Source: Lenzites betulinus (taxonomy: Eukaryota > Basidiomycota > Agaricomycetes > Polyporales > Polyporaceae). From it: a DNA stretch of 64,000 nucleotides. The notes beneath the pieces were generated by a model. That model did not search any database and had not been told where the DNA came from. It worked only from the letters and a program-made list of their open reading frames with translations. The stretch is from the NCBI GenBank assembly GCA_022264855.1, contig JABYQU010000009.1:744001-808000 (forward strand), written 5' to 3'. How positions within the stretch are numbered: the first letter of the stretch is position 1; every line of letters starts with the position of its first letter. Positions 12,238 to 24,569 of the stretch are shown here, piece after piece. A program made the translations under genes and the position numbers.

Positions 12238-12690
12238 GGCTTTGAAGGTGGCGCGGTGTGTCGGCTTGGACGAGGGACAATGTTGCACATACGGAGTAAG
12301 AGCAAATTAGCAATGTAAGAAGTAGAAGGCCGGAAGGATGTAACACAATCTAAATGTGGGCCTGGTGTATTCTGAGCTCTTGATCAGGCTGCATTCTACC
12401 GGCGGGTCGGTGGCTCGGTGCAGATCGCTCCCACATCGGCGCTAGCACGGCACACAATATGCGAGGAATACGACAGAGCAGACATACAGCATTTGCGATC
12501 AGCTTACAATGCGGTCATTGGGAGTCGTATGCAGGAGACAGCGGATACCTAAAGATGACAGAGGGAGCTAGCTAGAGCGGGCGGGCGGGAGGGAGCAGGT
12601 ATGGGAGACGGCGGGCGGGCGCTGCTGGGTCATGGATGCGAGCACAGATGTGGCGGGGATTTTGGGCAACACAACACTTCCTCCTCTCGC
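12238..12690. other. Intergenic between convergent aip1 and NAC beta
   Basis: About 450 nt of 3' flanking sequence for both genes. A G-rich tract (gcgggcgggcgggagggagc) lies near 12578-12597. No gene is seen. Confidence 0.4.
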
Positions 12691-13444
12691 TCAGTTGAGC
12701 TCCTCCAGGTTGTCCTCCTTCTTCTCCTCCTCCTCGGCGGGCTTCTCCTTCTCCTCCACCGCGACCTGCTCGAAGTTCTCGACCAGGTCGGGCACGTCGT
12801 CGTCATCGTCGTCTGCGGCGGTGACTGGTGGCCGCTGCTGGCTCTGCTGGATCGCCTGGTACGACTCCGCGAGCTTGCGGAGGGAGGCGAGCGAGTCGGG
12901 CCCGAGCTGGTTGAGGATGCCAGGGACGAGCTCTGTGAGCTCCTTCACGTGCCCGGTACCGTAAACCGCGAACGTGTTGGCGGTAACAGCCGCGTGTACT
13001 ACATAGACCAGGATGTGCGATCAGTTTAGACGCTCCACACGTAAGCCAGAGCACAAGTGGGAGTTTCGCGTGTACGCGACACGCAAAGTGCATGTGCCTG
13101 CGCTGGGTGCGCGGATGCGGGCGGGGAGACGCGACGCACCTTTAGGCGTGCTGAAGTGCAGGACGTTGCCGTCCTCACGGAACATGTTGACCTCCTCCAC
13201 GCCGGGGATGGGCTGGACGTTGAGCTTCTTCAACGCGCCCTGCAGCTTCTTGTCGTCCTGGGCGGTCGAGGGCTTCGTCTTCCGGACGATCTTGCGGCGC
13301 ACGGTCCCCTTACCGCCTGGGGACGCGCACACGCGTGAGTGGGGTGCAGCTCCGCGAGCAAAGGGCGGATTCGGACGCGGGAAACGCACCGATCCTGTTC
13401 GACGCCGCCTGCGCCTGCAGCTTGGCCAATTTTGCGGGGTCCAT
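12691..13444 (-). CDS. egd1: Nascent polypeptide-associated complex beta subunit (NAC beta / Egd1 / BTF3)
   Basis: Exons 13444-13390, 13316-13140 and 12998-12691, 179 aa. The start [20 protein letters not shown] leads into the ribosome-binding basic motif GKGTVRRK. The NAC domain (about residues 35-100, with [17 protein letters not shown] and VLHFSTPKV) follows. The acidic C-terminal tail is rich in Asp and Glu. NAC beta pairs with NAC alpha at the ribosome exit tunnel and controls access of targeting factors to nascent chains. The gene shares a compact bidirectional promoter of about 180 nt with the acetyltransferase gene on the plus strand. Confidence 0.95.
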
Positions 13445-13624
13445 GGTGTTGATAGTCGTGGATCGGGGCTAACGTCGGGGCAGGCGAGATTCGTGAACGG
13501 CGTCCTGGGCGTCGACGGTGAAAAGATTAAGGTTCGGTACAAAACAGGTACATACAACGCCGCCCAAAGAGCCACGCGACTCGGGCGCTTCGCTTGCCTG
13601 CACACATTGCACGAAACGCACGCG
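13445..13624. promoter_or_regulatory. Bidirectional promoter, NAC beta / GNAT acetyltransferase
   Basis: Only 180 nt separate the two start codons, so core promoters and both 5' UTRs must overlap here. No obvious TATA box is present. Confidence 0.5.
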
Positions 13625-14488
13625 ATGTCCAGCCCCGCCTACTTTGTCCGACCCGCCACGGTCGATGATGTGGTACGAAAAATAGGAGAACAATTATCTG
13701 TGACCCCGGCTAATATAACACACAGGACACCATCTTGGAGCTTGTCGTAGGGCTTGTAGGTCTTCACAGTATCGTATGTCGAGTGCGAATCTTAACGTTC
13801 ACGCGAGTCCAGGCTACCTACGAAAAAGCCGCAGACTCTGTGAAGGCGACCCCAGAACTCGTCCGTATACGATATATCTCGGTCGATGCTGCACTGGCTG
13901 AGTTTGCGCACTAGTACCGCAAGAACCTGTTCGAGACGCCGTACGCACATACGCTTCTAGCGATCGCGGGGTCCGCCAATGCGCCAGGAACAGCAATCGG
14001 CCTTGCGATGTACTTTTTCAACTACTCCACATGGACGGGAAAGCCAGGTCTCTTCGTAAGGGAACCCATGCGCGCAGATCTTCATTTTCGCACTGATCTC
14101 CATTCGACCGTAGCTTGAGGACCTGTTCGTCGATCCCTCTTACCGAGGGCAAGGTGTCGGAAAGGCGCTCTTCGCAGAACTCGGCAGAGTCGCCGAGGAA
14201 AAGGTAGTGCTCTCCTTCCTGAAAATAAGCGACATATCCTCATTGTCATTTAGGACTGTGCACGCATTGACTGGCAGGTTCTGAAGGTAAGGTGCCCTTC
14301 AAGCTACTTGTAGCCCCCATTGCTTACGGTCGTCCATCGCATCGTTTCAATAGTGGAATCAGCCCTCAATCGACTTCTACGAGAAAACACTGGGTGCGAC
14401 TGCGATGTCCGAGTGGATGGGCATGCGGCTCGAAGGCGACCAGATCCAGAGCCTTAGACAGTTTCGCCTGGCGCCGTCATCAAGCTAG
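13625..14488 (+). CDS. GNAT-family N-acetyltransferase (diamine/spermidine acetyltransferase-like)
   Basis: Seven exons: 13625-13672, 13726-13755, 13813-13860, 13915-14055, 14114-14203, 14254-14286 and 14354-14488, giving 174 aa, a usual length for a single-domain GNAT. Motifs run in order: the N-terminal [30 protein letters not shown], the beta-strand [18 protein letters not shown], then [20 protein letters not shown]. The last carries the acetyl-CoA pyrophosphate-binding R-G-x-G-V-G-K loop. The C-terminal [15 protein letters not shown] matches the SSAT-like subgroup, known to acetylate polyamines or thialysine. The substrate here is inferred only from subgroup resemblance. Confidence 0.88.
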
Positions 14489-15348
14489 GAAGCAGAGAGA
14501 AAAAGTTAGAACGGGATATGGAGGGAACATGTACAGGAACGCTCTACCCCCTCAAATGTAATAACACGTAACTTGCAGCTCGTGCTCGTATGTGAGCTTT
14601 CTGACGGAGCTGGTGAACTGAACCCACCATCACGATATGATGTGCAGCAAGGGACTGTCACTGGCAAGTGCTCAGGGATTCCCCCCCTCTTTCCCCTCAC
14701 CCTGCAGATCCCCAGTCGTATTTTGGTACTTCTACCACACCCCTACGAGGTACGTGTGACTCCATCTGGTGATGCTGCACCTTAGTGATGACATTCCTTC
14801 TAGATATGATGTCCCATCTAGCGATTATACGGTAAAGCAGCGGGCGCTGAGACTGCTTATCGCGATTTCGACTGCGAAAGCTCTCTGCACCGTGTCGTAT
14901 TAGATTTCACACGAGACAACCTATCGGGTAGCCTGCTGGGGGCCGTCGGCTCTTTCTGTCGCCAGATTTCCCCGCATTCTGCCGATCTGACACGGCTGCT
15001 GTACCCTGTTCAAGGCACATTATTGCTATGAGCGCGAATGTACCCCCTTGCTTCGGGGCACCTCATCCTAACACCGTGCAGGTCATTGCGCCTCTGGTAC
15101 TACCTTCGCAGCGCCCGAGTCGCCTCTGCAACATCTGAGGCCTGAGGCACGGACGGTCGATACTCGGCAGACTTTTCTGCTGTACCTACTTGATAGGCCA
15201 CCGGTGATGAACCTGCCAGTGGGGCGACATAAATACTGCCAGGTGCGGCGAAGATGACCGACATTCGTTCAGCTCCTCGCCCTCAGCCCCCTTAAACTTC
15301 GCCTTCACCCCACTCTTGCTCACTCAGCGCCTTCTCCTCCTATCCCCA
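14489..15348. other. Intergenic; promoter of the pheromone precursor at its right end
   Basis: About 860 nt. A TATA-like cataaatac at about 15228-15236 lies roughly 115 nt upstream of the pheromone ATG, followed by a pyrimidine-rich leader (15285-15348). Elsewhere no gene is recognised. Confidence 0.4.
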
Positions 15349-15471
15349 ATGGACCCCTCCTTCATCATCGCACCTGTCGTCCCCTCCGAGGGGGAGCCCG
15401 TTGAAGACGTCCTCATCGATGACGACCAATTCGGCACGTCAGGCGACCACGGGTCATGCGTTATCGCATGA
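15349..15471 (+). CDS. Lipopeptide mating-pheromone precursor (CaaX, CVIA)
   Basis: A 40-codon open frame, too short for a usual ORF cut-off, begins ATG GAC CCC TCC and ends TGC GTT ATC GCA TGA. The protein starts MDPSFIIAPVVPSEGEP, has an acidic middle (VEDVLIDDDQF) and ends GDHGSCVIA. The terminal Cys-aliphatic-aliphatic-Ala box is the farnesylation signal of basidiomycete mating pheromones. The length, the acidic pro-region and the small residues before the Cys all fit that family. Known processing: farnesylation of the Cys, removal of the last three residues, carboxymethylation and N-terminal trimming, giving a ligand for a Ste3-type receptor. No Ste3 receptor gene is seen in the window. 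A TATA-like element and CT-rich leader precede it. It could be a non-mating pheromone-like gene. Confidence 0.8.
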   Translation: MDPSFIIAPVVPSEGEPVEDVLIDDDQFGTSGDHGSCVIA

Positions 15472-16330
15472 GAATCGGCTCTGCTTTTCGCTTGGTGAGC
15501 AGCCTGCATCCGTTGTATTTATGCCTTCTACGATGTATATGCTCACACAAGCTCCCTACTAGCCCTGACACCAGTACCACCATCCAATCAGTACCCGGGC
15601 CCTTTCATCACCCGACATTGCCCTTTCTCCGCGGCCTCTCGACGTTTATATGTATCGCTGTTTACCTGCCCGTTATGCTGAATTATCTGGATATGTTTGT
15701 TTGTACTTGATTCTTGGAGGCCCGTCGCTACTATAGACATTATTTCCGGTGTATACGTTTGCTACAATTTTATCTATCTTTTGATGTTGCTTTCATGGAG
15801 CCTGATAGTCCTCCGTATTTAAGGCAGCCCTACCGCCAGCTAAGGACTCGGAGTAAATAATGTGAGACGAAGTTGGTGGCCAGAGTACAGTTAGTGGATA
15901 TCAGACGTGCATGCTTACTGTGCCAATCCAATGGATAGCCGCAGTACAATGTCTGGACGAGTTCACTGAGAGAAGCTATTAGTATACATACAGTAAATTG
16001 CAGCACGCGCACGGGTTGCGAATACTACGCTTTCCTTTCCGGGAACTGCAAGTTTGCACACGCACAGCCTACAAGCGCCGCTGCTTTGTTTCGGCCCAAC
16101 TTCTTAGTAGCCCACTGACTAACTTAACATAGCTCAGTGGGAGTTTGCCCAAAGTTTGTCCGCTCCAAAACATTTACTGAAGCACAGTACTAGATAGTGG
16201 TCTACTACTTCCAGCTCAGCTGTCATCAACTCACGACCAAGTTGAACTCCACAGATGAATGTCGGAGTATCTCACATGATACATTGGCGACAGACTGTGT
16301 GAACCCAAGATCGACTTGTCTATGCAACGT
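15472..16330. other. Intergenic, no recognisable gene
   Basis: About 860 nt, AT-richer than the flanking genes. The first 250 nt are presumably the pheromone 3' UTR. No second pheromone-like CaaX frame was found here. Confidence 0.4.
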
Positions 16331-16573
16331 TCATGACACGGTGATGTTATCGAGGCTATGGAACGTGATCTTCGTGTTCACCTTGGTGTAAACCCCAGCC
16401 TCTTCATCAACCCTAAACCCGACGACCTCGTAGCCCTCCGCCCGGGCCCATGTGTCGCGCGCGCCGGGTGCGAGGGAGAACCACGAGTCGGACGCGTCCT
16501 TCTTGGTATAGTTTGAGACGAAGACTTTGATATGTTTAGAGGAGGCGTTTACGACGAGGATGCCAGCGACCAT
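16331..16573 (-). CDS. Uncharacterised small basidiomycete protein, family copy 1
   Basis: 80 aa from the ATG at 16573. The sequence opens VAGILVVNASSKHIKVFVSNYT and contains SWFSLAPGARDTWARAEGYEVVGF and ends TFHSLDNITVS. It shares with the other four copies a pattern of alternating hydrophobic strands, the central L-A-P-G-[AG]-R-D-[ST]-W motif and a C-terminal V-[TD]-F-x-x-L. The likely fold is a small beta-sandwich (inference). There is no signal peptide or membrane segment. The family is not one I can name. A leader intron (16738-16574, donor GTGTGT) ends in CAG immediately before the ATG, and a TATA-like ttatac lies near 16790. It is closest to copy 2. Confidence 0.75.
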   Translation of the reverse strand: MVAGILVVNASSKHIKVFVSNYTKKDASDSWFSLAPGARDTWARAEGYEVVGFRVDEEAGVYTKVNTKITFHSLDNITVS

Positions 16574-16738
16574 CTGCGAGGGTGGCACAGGTAAGTGGAA
16601 ATGGGGACTTGGACAGGTGATTAGACAGACGGACTATCGGATGTGAGTGTTCTCTACTATGATCTGAGCTTGTGCTTGAAGCCTACGATTATTGGGGCTT
16701 AGACGTGCCGTAAGTAGCACAGCAGATACAGAACACAC
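16574..16738 (-). promoter_or_regulatory. Leader (5' UTR) intron of small-family copy 1
   Basis: On the minus strand the donor follows CTGAG (GTGTGTTC at 16738), identical in context to copy 2, and the acceptor CAG ends at 16574, one base before the ATG. No ATG is seen in the short exon upstream. The flank from here to 17333 holds no other gene. Confidence 0.6.
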
Positions 16739-17333
16739 CTCAGAGTTGGAAGTTGCTCACTGGGCGGGTCACGACGATCACCGCCGCTTTATACGAAACC
16801 CGCCTGCAGTCTGGTCATCGCACGATATCACGGCGCGGTGGTGGCTCAGGGATCACCTAGGGTATTGAATGCGAGCGGCGAAGCCTGGAATTGCATCGCG
16901 AAGGTAGAGCACCGCAGCTCACATGCAGCGGAAATGAATAGCGCTCCTTACAACTTTTTGGGACGCCTGGCCCATGACCACTATCCGTTGTTTGGACCAA
17001 AGAGGGTACGCACGAGATGCCTCGACCTTATTTCTTTCTATTCTTCCTAAGATCGAATATTGACTGGTGACGAGACTAGAACGCCGGCGCCGAGAAGAAC
17101 GCTTCCTGCTTACTGCGCGCCCTGCAAAAGCACCCTGCAACTTTAACCTTGACTCGGACGGACGTTGGCGTTTTGAAACACAATGCTGATTGTTCGAAGA
17201 CCTCGATTTCTCTCTGCCAATCAAGTCACACAGTGCACGCCGGCTACATCGACAAAACCCCCGAACTTCCCTCAGCTACCCCTCCTCCCCTCCTTCCCCG
17301 GGCCCCGTGACATATACCAGCTTCGCCGCGCAC

Positions 17334-17579
17334 TCACGACACGGTGATGTTCGTCAGGCTGTGGAAGGTGACCTGGCTGTTCACCTTGACGTAGACTCCG
17401 CCCTGGTCGGCGTCCGAGTCGATCTTGAACCCAACGACCTCGTAGCCGCTGCGGACCCACGTGTCGCGCCCGCCGGGCGCGAGCGGGTACCACGCGTCGG
17501 TCCCGTCCTTGTTGGTGTACTTCGAGACGAAGACCTGCACGGGCTTGCTGGATGCGTTCACGACGAGGATGCCGCCCAT
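17334..17579 (-). CDS. Uncharacterised small basidiomycete protein, family copy 2
   Basis: 81 aa from the ATG at 17579. It begins GGILVVNASSKPVQVFVSKYT, has the family core WYPLAPGGRDTWVRSGYEVVGF, then GGVYVKVNSQVTFHSLTNITVS. It lies 760 nt upstream of copy 1 in the same orientation and shares its C-terminal NITVS. The upstream leader intron (17749-17580) has donor context CTGAG/GTGTGTT, and a ttatatac TATA element lies near 17802. Function unknown; cytosolic by absence of any targeting signal. Confidence 0.8.
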   Translation of the reverse strand: MGGILVVNASSKPVQVFVSKYTNKDGTDAWYPLAPGGRDTWVRSGYEVVGFKIDSDADQGGVYVKVNSQVTFHSLTNITVS

Positions 17580-17749
17580 CTGCGAGTGCGCAATAGGTAA
17601 GTGAAGCGCGAGGGGAGAACAGAGTAACGGGACATACTGTGAGATGTAGGTGTTGTTTGTTTTGGAAGGGGTTTAGTGGTGAAAGCTTATGCTCGCTGTT
17701 ACAAAGTGCTGAGGATGGCTGTGGGTAGCTGAGAGAACTCTGAACACAC
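17580..17749 (-). promoter_or_regulatory. Leader (5' UTR) intron of small-family copy 2
   Basis: 170 nt, GTGTGT donor and CAG acceptor directly abutting the start codon. The pyrimidine tract before the acceptor is short. Confidence 0.6.
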
Positions 17750-20700
17750 CTCAGAAACAAGGAGTTGCTGATGCTGGTGAGAGGCTCCGACGCCTGCACG
17801 CCTTATATACGCATTCGCGAGCCCTCTTGCCGACCACCACCACCACTACCGATAGCGCAATCCCACGACATTGTCGTGAGTGACCCACTACTGGACATAG
17901 AGCGGCGAGGCCTGACACCGCATCACGAGAGCAGTACACCCAGCTGTCCAGCAGCGCTTGGCAATGAATAACGCATAGTGGACATCCATACTAATGTCAC
18001 CAACTAGCGTGCCGTATAATGAGCATCCATTCCGACGTCGCCGGCTAGCGCATCACGGCGGCATCGAACGTGTAGGGGTAGGAACCCGCCGCCGCCATAA
18101 ATGTGTCCGGCAGACCCTGTCGCCGGTGGCCCCGCGATTCCCGGAGCCTGCGCGGGGATCCGCAGGGGCTCTGTCCTGAGAGAGAACGTCTCTCGAAGCC
18201 TGGCGCGTGATCGGGATCCGTCATTTTGAGGGGACAAGGACGTACGCGTGCCCTTGTGCTTCTAATCTTCATGTTCATTTCGACTTCGAGTAGCATCGAG
18301 TGCGGCGGGTAGGGCACCTCGTGGTGTAATTATTGCACCGCACTCCGGGTGTTGTCCAAGACCCGCCAGGTACGGCGACGGGGGTGTCACCTCATGTTCT
18401 GTCAATGTCGGCCCTCATCTTGACGAACCTATGAGCACAGTAGATGACTTAGCTCCGGGACACTCTGAGCAGCGGATACGCGTATGGATTTCGACCCCAT
18501 TTTTGCGATTCTCTGCGCATGACATACGTGCGCGGTCTTAAGCTCAAGCCGCAGTAAGTAGTGTCGTACGTTCTTCTGCTTGAGCAACTGCGAGGCTGCA
18601 ACGTGTGCCCGACGTATCAGCGAGCGGTGGGGAAGGAAGAAAGACGGTCCTTGAGAACGTAACTTGGGGTCAACGGAAAGCGGCCTACGTAGACACGGGT
18701 GGACGTACGTTATAGATGCGAGCTGCTATACAATTCCACCAGACTGAGGCCTTTGTTGATCTATTTCGGACGGCAACATGATAATGACGTCCTTCTCCCC
18801 GTAGGCTGACGAGATGGCACTTGTCATAAATGCTATAAAGACCGTCAGAAGTTGTGCCAGCATAAATAACGACGAGTCGTTTCCCGCATTTTCGGCACTG
18901 AGCGGGCATGCAGAGTGACCGTGCTTCAGGTGAATTGTCAGCGATAGCTTATTTGTCACTCGAAAAAACGCATTGTCCGACTCTGCTCACTACAGCGCGT
19001 CTCCGTCTTATGACGTGGATCGAAAGGACGCGGCCCGAGCCCAAGCTGTCGCACCTCTGTTCGAGCTGCATTCCTCTCAGGCTGTGTTCGATGTGTGTGC
19101 ACCAGATAGGTTCGGAATCCTCTACACAGGCCGTAGGTCCACCACCCAGAAAGCCGCGATGTCAGCGTGACCATCTCCCAAGTCCTGAACGGGAACCACA
19201 TATCTGATACCACGATCAGCGCCCCAGTCCACCTACCGCCCAACAGTACCAGACGCTCACCTGGGCTATACCACGGGCCCCGCGGGGTCAGAGACGCCTC
19301 CGCGGCGCAGTGAGAGCCTCATCAGGATTTGAGGACGGGATGGGCTTCGATCGGAGGAGAAACTTGCCCGATGGTGCATCAGATTTTGAATTGAAGTAGA
19401 GTTCAAGCTGTTTGGCATGAGCCATCCCGCTGCGGCAGTGTAGGACCGTTTGGTGACCGGGATGGACAGACCAGGAGATGTGGCCTAGGAGGCTTTCATA
19501 GGAGGCAGAACATAGGAGTCGGGGTGGCCACGTATGCGCAAGAGCAGGTTGTATGAGATTATGGTGCCACCAAGGCTCTAGACGCTGTCAGACAAGAACC
19601 CCCGCGCATGCGGCCCATAGGGAGGCGTACGGCAGAGCGTGTCAGCGCGGATTCTATGCTGTAGCAGTAGCAATGGCAATCAGCATGGGCGCGGTGATGA
19701 TGTGCACGACTGGCCAACCTGATTATATGCCGTGTGCGAGCCATCACCCGTACCACATTTCAGACTCTGACGTCCTGGGCAACGCGGGATGCACTCGAGC
19801 CGGCGCAGGATTTCTTCCTGACAGATGGAGTCGGAGGATGCACTGGTGCGCTAGTACACGGATAGCCTCTGTACTGGGTCGCATGTTTAGAATAGCACAG
19901 CTCCGGGCGTTGTTGTTGCCCCGATGCGCCGTACGGCATATATAGGCAGCTTCAGGGGGCTGCGCGACGGCACATACCCATTTCTGGGAACGTATCTTCT
20001 CCGAACAGGTGACTTATCTTCCGCAGGCATAAACGCGCATCAGCCAGACGGATCACGACCGCAGCACGCAGGGGCGGGGGAGCGCGGCGCCATGACGCAC
20101 CCAACAGACGTGGGGGCAGAGCTGTGATCGAAGAAGCCGCACTCGGGAGCCCGCGTCGAGACAGAGCGTATCACCCGAGTCGGCGTCGCCAGGAGACGAA
20201 CGTCGGGGAGATGCACTCCCACGCGGCGCTGTGATAAGTATGCGAGCACACGCCATAGCTGACGCGGGCGAGTGGCAACGCCTGCTCCTGGGGACATGGG
20301 GGCGTACACGCCCGCGATGATCGTGCGGCAGGGGACTGGGAGGCTCGCATGCCCGGGTGCTTGGGACTCGGAGTGGGAAGGCGGAGTTGAGCTCGATGTG
20401 CGTGTCTCGTTATAGCATGTAGACGCTGTCATCGTGGCGTGCGGTGGGAGGATAGAGAACCCAAAGACTGAGTGTCGTATGAGGTCGTGGTGCAGCGCCA
20501 GAAATGTCATGGAGCGCAGTATCATCCTCAAGCCCGATGGGCAATTCTAAGGTGGCCGAATTGGTCAGCGTGGATCAAACAGGAGAGAGGAGTGAGCCTT
20601 CATACTGGGTGGACATGTATGGGCAGATAGCAACAGCTCGAGGCCAAACCTGTGTGCGGAGCAGCGAGGCAATGAGACATACGGTCAATCCAGAGCTTAC

Positions 20701-21511
20701 TCCTCCGTCCCTATCACGCTCAACAGCACGTACATTGGCAGTTGTCGTGACAGATCAGTTGCGTGGGGCTGATGCACGGTAAGCACCCGGTGCAGAGGCC
20801 TGCATTCACTGAAGCGTGGCTGCTCGACGTTCGGGCGAGTTTTGGGCTGTACGCCGAGGCAGAGTCTCATGGCCAGCGCTCTCGGACTCTTTGGCGACAC
20901 TTGGGGATGTTGTCAACGTAGGGGCGCCAGAAGCTGAGGCCTGAGGCCGAGTCTGACTCAGACTCGAGACGCGTTCCCGTTGTTGGAGACGGCTCATAGC
21001 TGCTCTGAGGGACATGAGCGTCGACGGCAGCAGGAGTTTATTACTGCGCACGCTCCGCCCCTGTCCACCGTTGTCCCTGTCCTGTCCGCACGATGTGAGC
21101 ACGTTCCCGCTGTCGAAACATGGACGACATACCGACACACAGCACCCAATCAGGCTCGAGCCACTGTTGATGCTGGCGCCTGCCCGCTGATCATGGTGCG
21201 TAGAGAATCGCGATAGCCGCCGTCACGGACGTCAACGTCGAGGCGTTGTGTCCCCCGCGGGTCGCAATAGAGTCGGGGTGTATATATTTTGATGCGAGGG
21301 ATGGGTTCCGCTGCAGATCAGTGTGCGAAAGGGCGACGGAAAGGACGTTGCTCTAGTTACAAGGCCCAAGTGGCCGGTAACCGGGCGGCCGGCTGACGCC
21401 GCGAGCATGTAACAAGCTCTATATAGGCGATCCCTCACCTTGTCTTGCTTTTGTTACCCCCATCTCTCTTCACGACCACCACGACCACGCCGCTCCCCCT
21501 CGACGCCAGCC
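17750..21511. other. Long gene-poor stretch
   Basis: About 3.8 kb. Open frames up to 163 codons (20040-20531, minus) exist in GC-rich sequence but none has a recognisable motif, a plausible splice chain or consistent composition. The segment 21440-21511 is a CT-rich 5' leader for the MAP kinase. No terminal repeats, reverse transcriptase or transposase motifs are seen. It may be decayed mobile DNA or regulatory sequence; this is inference. Confidence 0.4.
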
Positions 21512-23079
<1,568 letters not shown>

Positions 23080-24569
23080 ACCCCCGCGCGCACCCCAACC
23101 CCCCACGTTCGACCACTTCCCGTTGACTGTGCTGTCTTGTTTTCCTGTATACGTGAGCCCGCCTTACCTTCCCGCACATTTCGCACCCCTAACCGCCCCG
23201 TGGCATTGCAAGCAGCCAGCTGACCCAGCTCGTCGTCCATCGTCCGAAAATGTACCCTCGCACCAACATCCCACATCCAATACTCAAATTCAAAGCACAT
23301 CCACATACTGCCTGCGCGATTCGGACTGTTCTGTGTTCAGATTCTCTTTCTCTTTCTCCCCAAGCCTGCGCCCCGGAACCGCTGCCGCAGCCGACGCCGC
23401 GCGTCCGGCCGCACCCTCCCCGCCTCCCGCGCCTGCTACCTTTCCTCTTATTCTGCTTGCGGCCGCGGCACCCCTCTTCGGGCGTTGGTTAGGTGCCGTC
23501 AGCTGCAATGTGTTTGCACGGTTTATGAGCGTGGAGCTCGGGTCCAAGGTCAAGTTGTCGTCCGTGATAGATCGATCGGTTTCTTTTCTGTCTTCTCCCC
23601 CCCTGTACGTTTATCTGCATGCACGCAAGGCAAAACAATACACACCGGACTGAGGCCTGGATGATGTGTGGCGCGTGGGGGCGTTGGCGTTGTGTATGGG
23701 CAGAAGGAAGTGTAACAGCCAAGTGCTCAAGCTCATTTCGAAATTCGACTTGTGGATGTTAATGAACGCAGATCTAATCTAATCTAATTTAGGTTTCGAG
23801 GGCCATAAGCGCGCTCGAGAGACTCAGCGATGTGCACCGGTACCGCAACGCATCCCAGCAGCCCTCATCATGGTGTAGTACGGCTCGTTGTTCCACGACA
23901 GCGCGACGTCGCTGGCGGTGTTGTGTAAATTGTCCACGGCGTCGACGAAACTGGTCAGCTGCCCGCACAAGGTTCAACGGCTCAAATTACGGTTAAGTTC
24001 ACCGTCGGACACCACACACCGTCATCATGACATATTGAGAAGATGAGATTGTCAGTAAGTACAATGCACATCTCATACGAGTCAGTAAGGACCTTACGTG
24101 TGGCCTTGCATCCCTCTGAACACGCTGACCTCTTCGTTCACAGGCGAGAGCTTATGCCGCGTTAAAACGCTGATGAGGCGTCGGCGGTTACCGGCAAGTT
24201 AGCACCTACGACGGAACTATAAGAACAGTGCGGTACACGTACCGTCATCGTAGGTGGACTTGCCAAGAATGCGAGGCGCATTGAACCCCAAAATTTCGAG
24301 GGCCGACGACGTATAAACTGCATGATTCGCGGGCCGTAACTTTGCACCCAGAGAGGCACTGCGAATGCTCCGACTGACGAGAAGCATCTGCTTCCCCTTC
24401 ACGCCTCTGGCGCACAGGGTCAGATGAAACGCTGCGGCACGCTGACCCATGGGACGCCTCGCAAGTAAAAGGCGGACAGCCTGGGATGTGAAGCTTAAGA
24501 GGCGGCGACCCCAAGCCGTCGATTGACCCCGTTTCCCCTGCCCTCTGCAGCCCTCGCCCACACAGCACG
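23080..24569. other. 3' region of MAP kinase and promoter of hydrolase; contains a possible minus-strand gene
   Basis: The sequence after the kinase stop (23080-23640) is C-rich and lacks a coding chain. A short tandem repeat (atctaatctaatctaattt) lies at 23770-23790. The remainder holds the unresolved minus-strand exons described separately. Confidence 0.4.
23811..24450 (-). pseudogene. Possible broken or unrecognised multi-exon gene
   Basis: On the minus strand three stretches read as protein-like exons with splice-like borders. The first starts at an ATG near 24450 (MGQRAAAFHLTLCARG, later LRPANHAVYTSSALEILGF) and ends at a GTACGT donor near 24241. The second contains TRHKLSPVNEEVSVFRG and ends at a GTAAGG donor near 24096. 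The third runs from an acceptor near 23957 through DAVDNLHNTASDVALSW to GMRCGTGAHR and a stop. The first join does not keep frame with the obvious acceptor, so this is either a decayed gene or one whose splicing I have misread. I do not recognise the family. Confidence 0.25.

Noticed and set aside
20040..20531. 163-codon minus-strand open frame in the gene desert
   Set aside because: No recognisable motif; the opposite strand and other frames are equally open, as in GC-rich random sequence.
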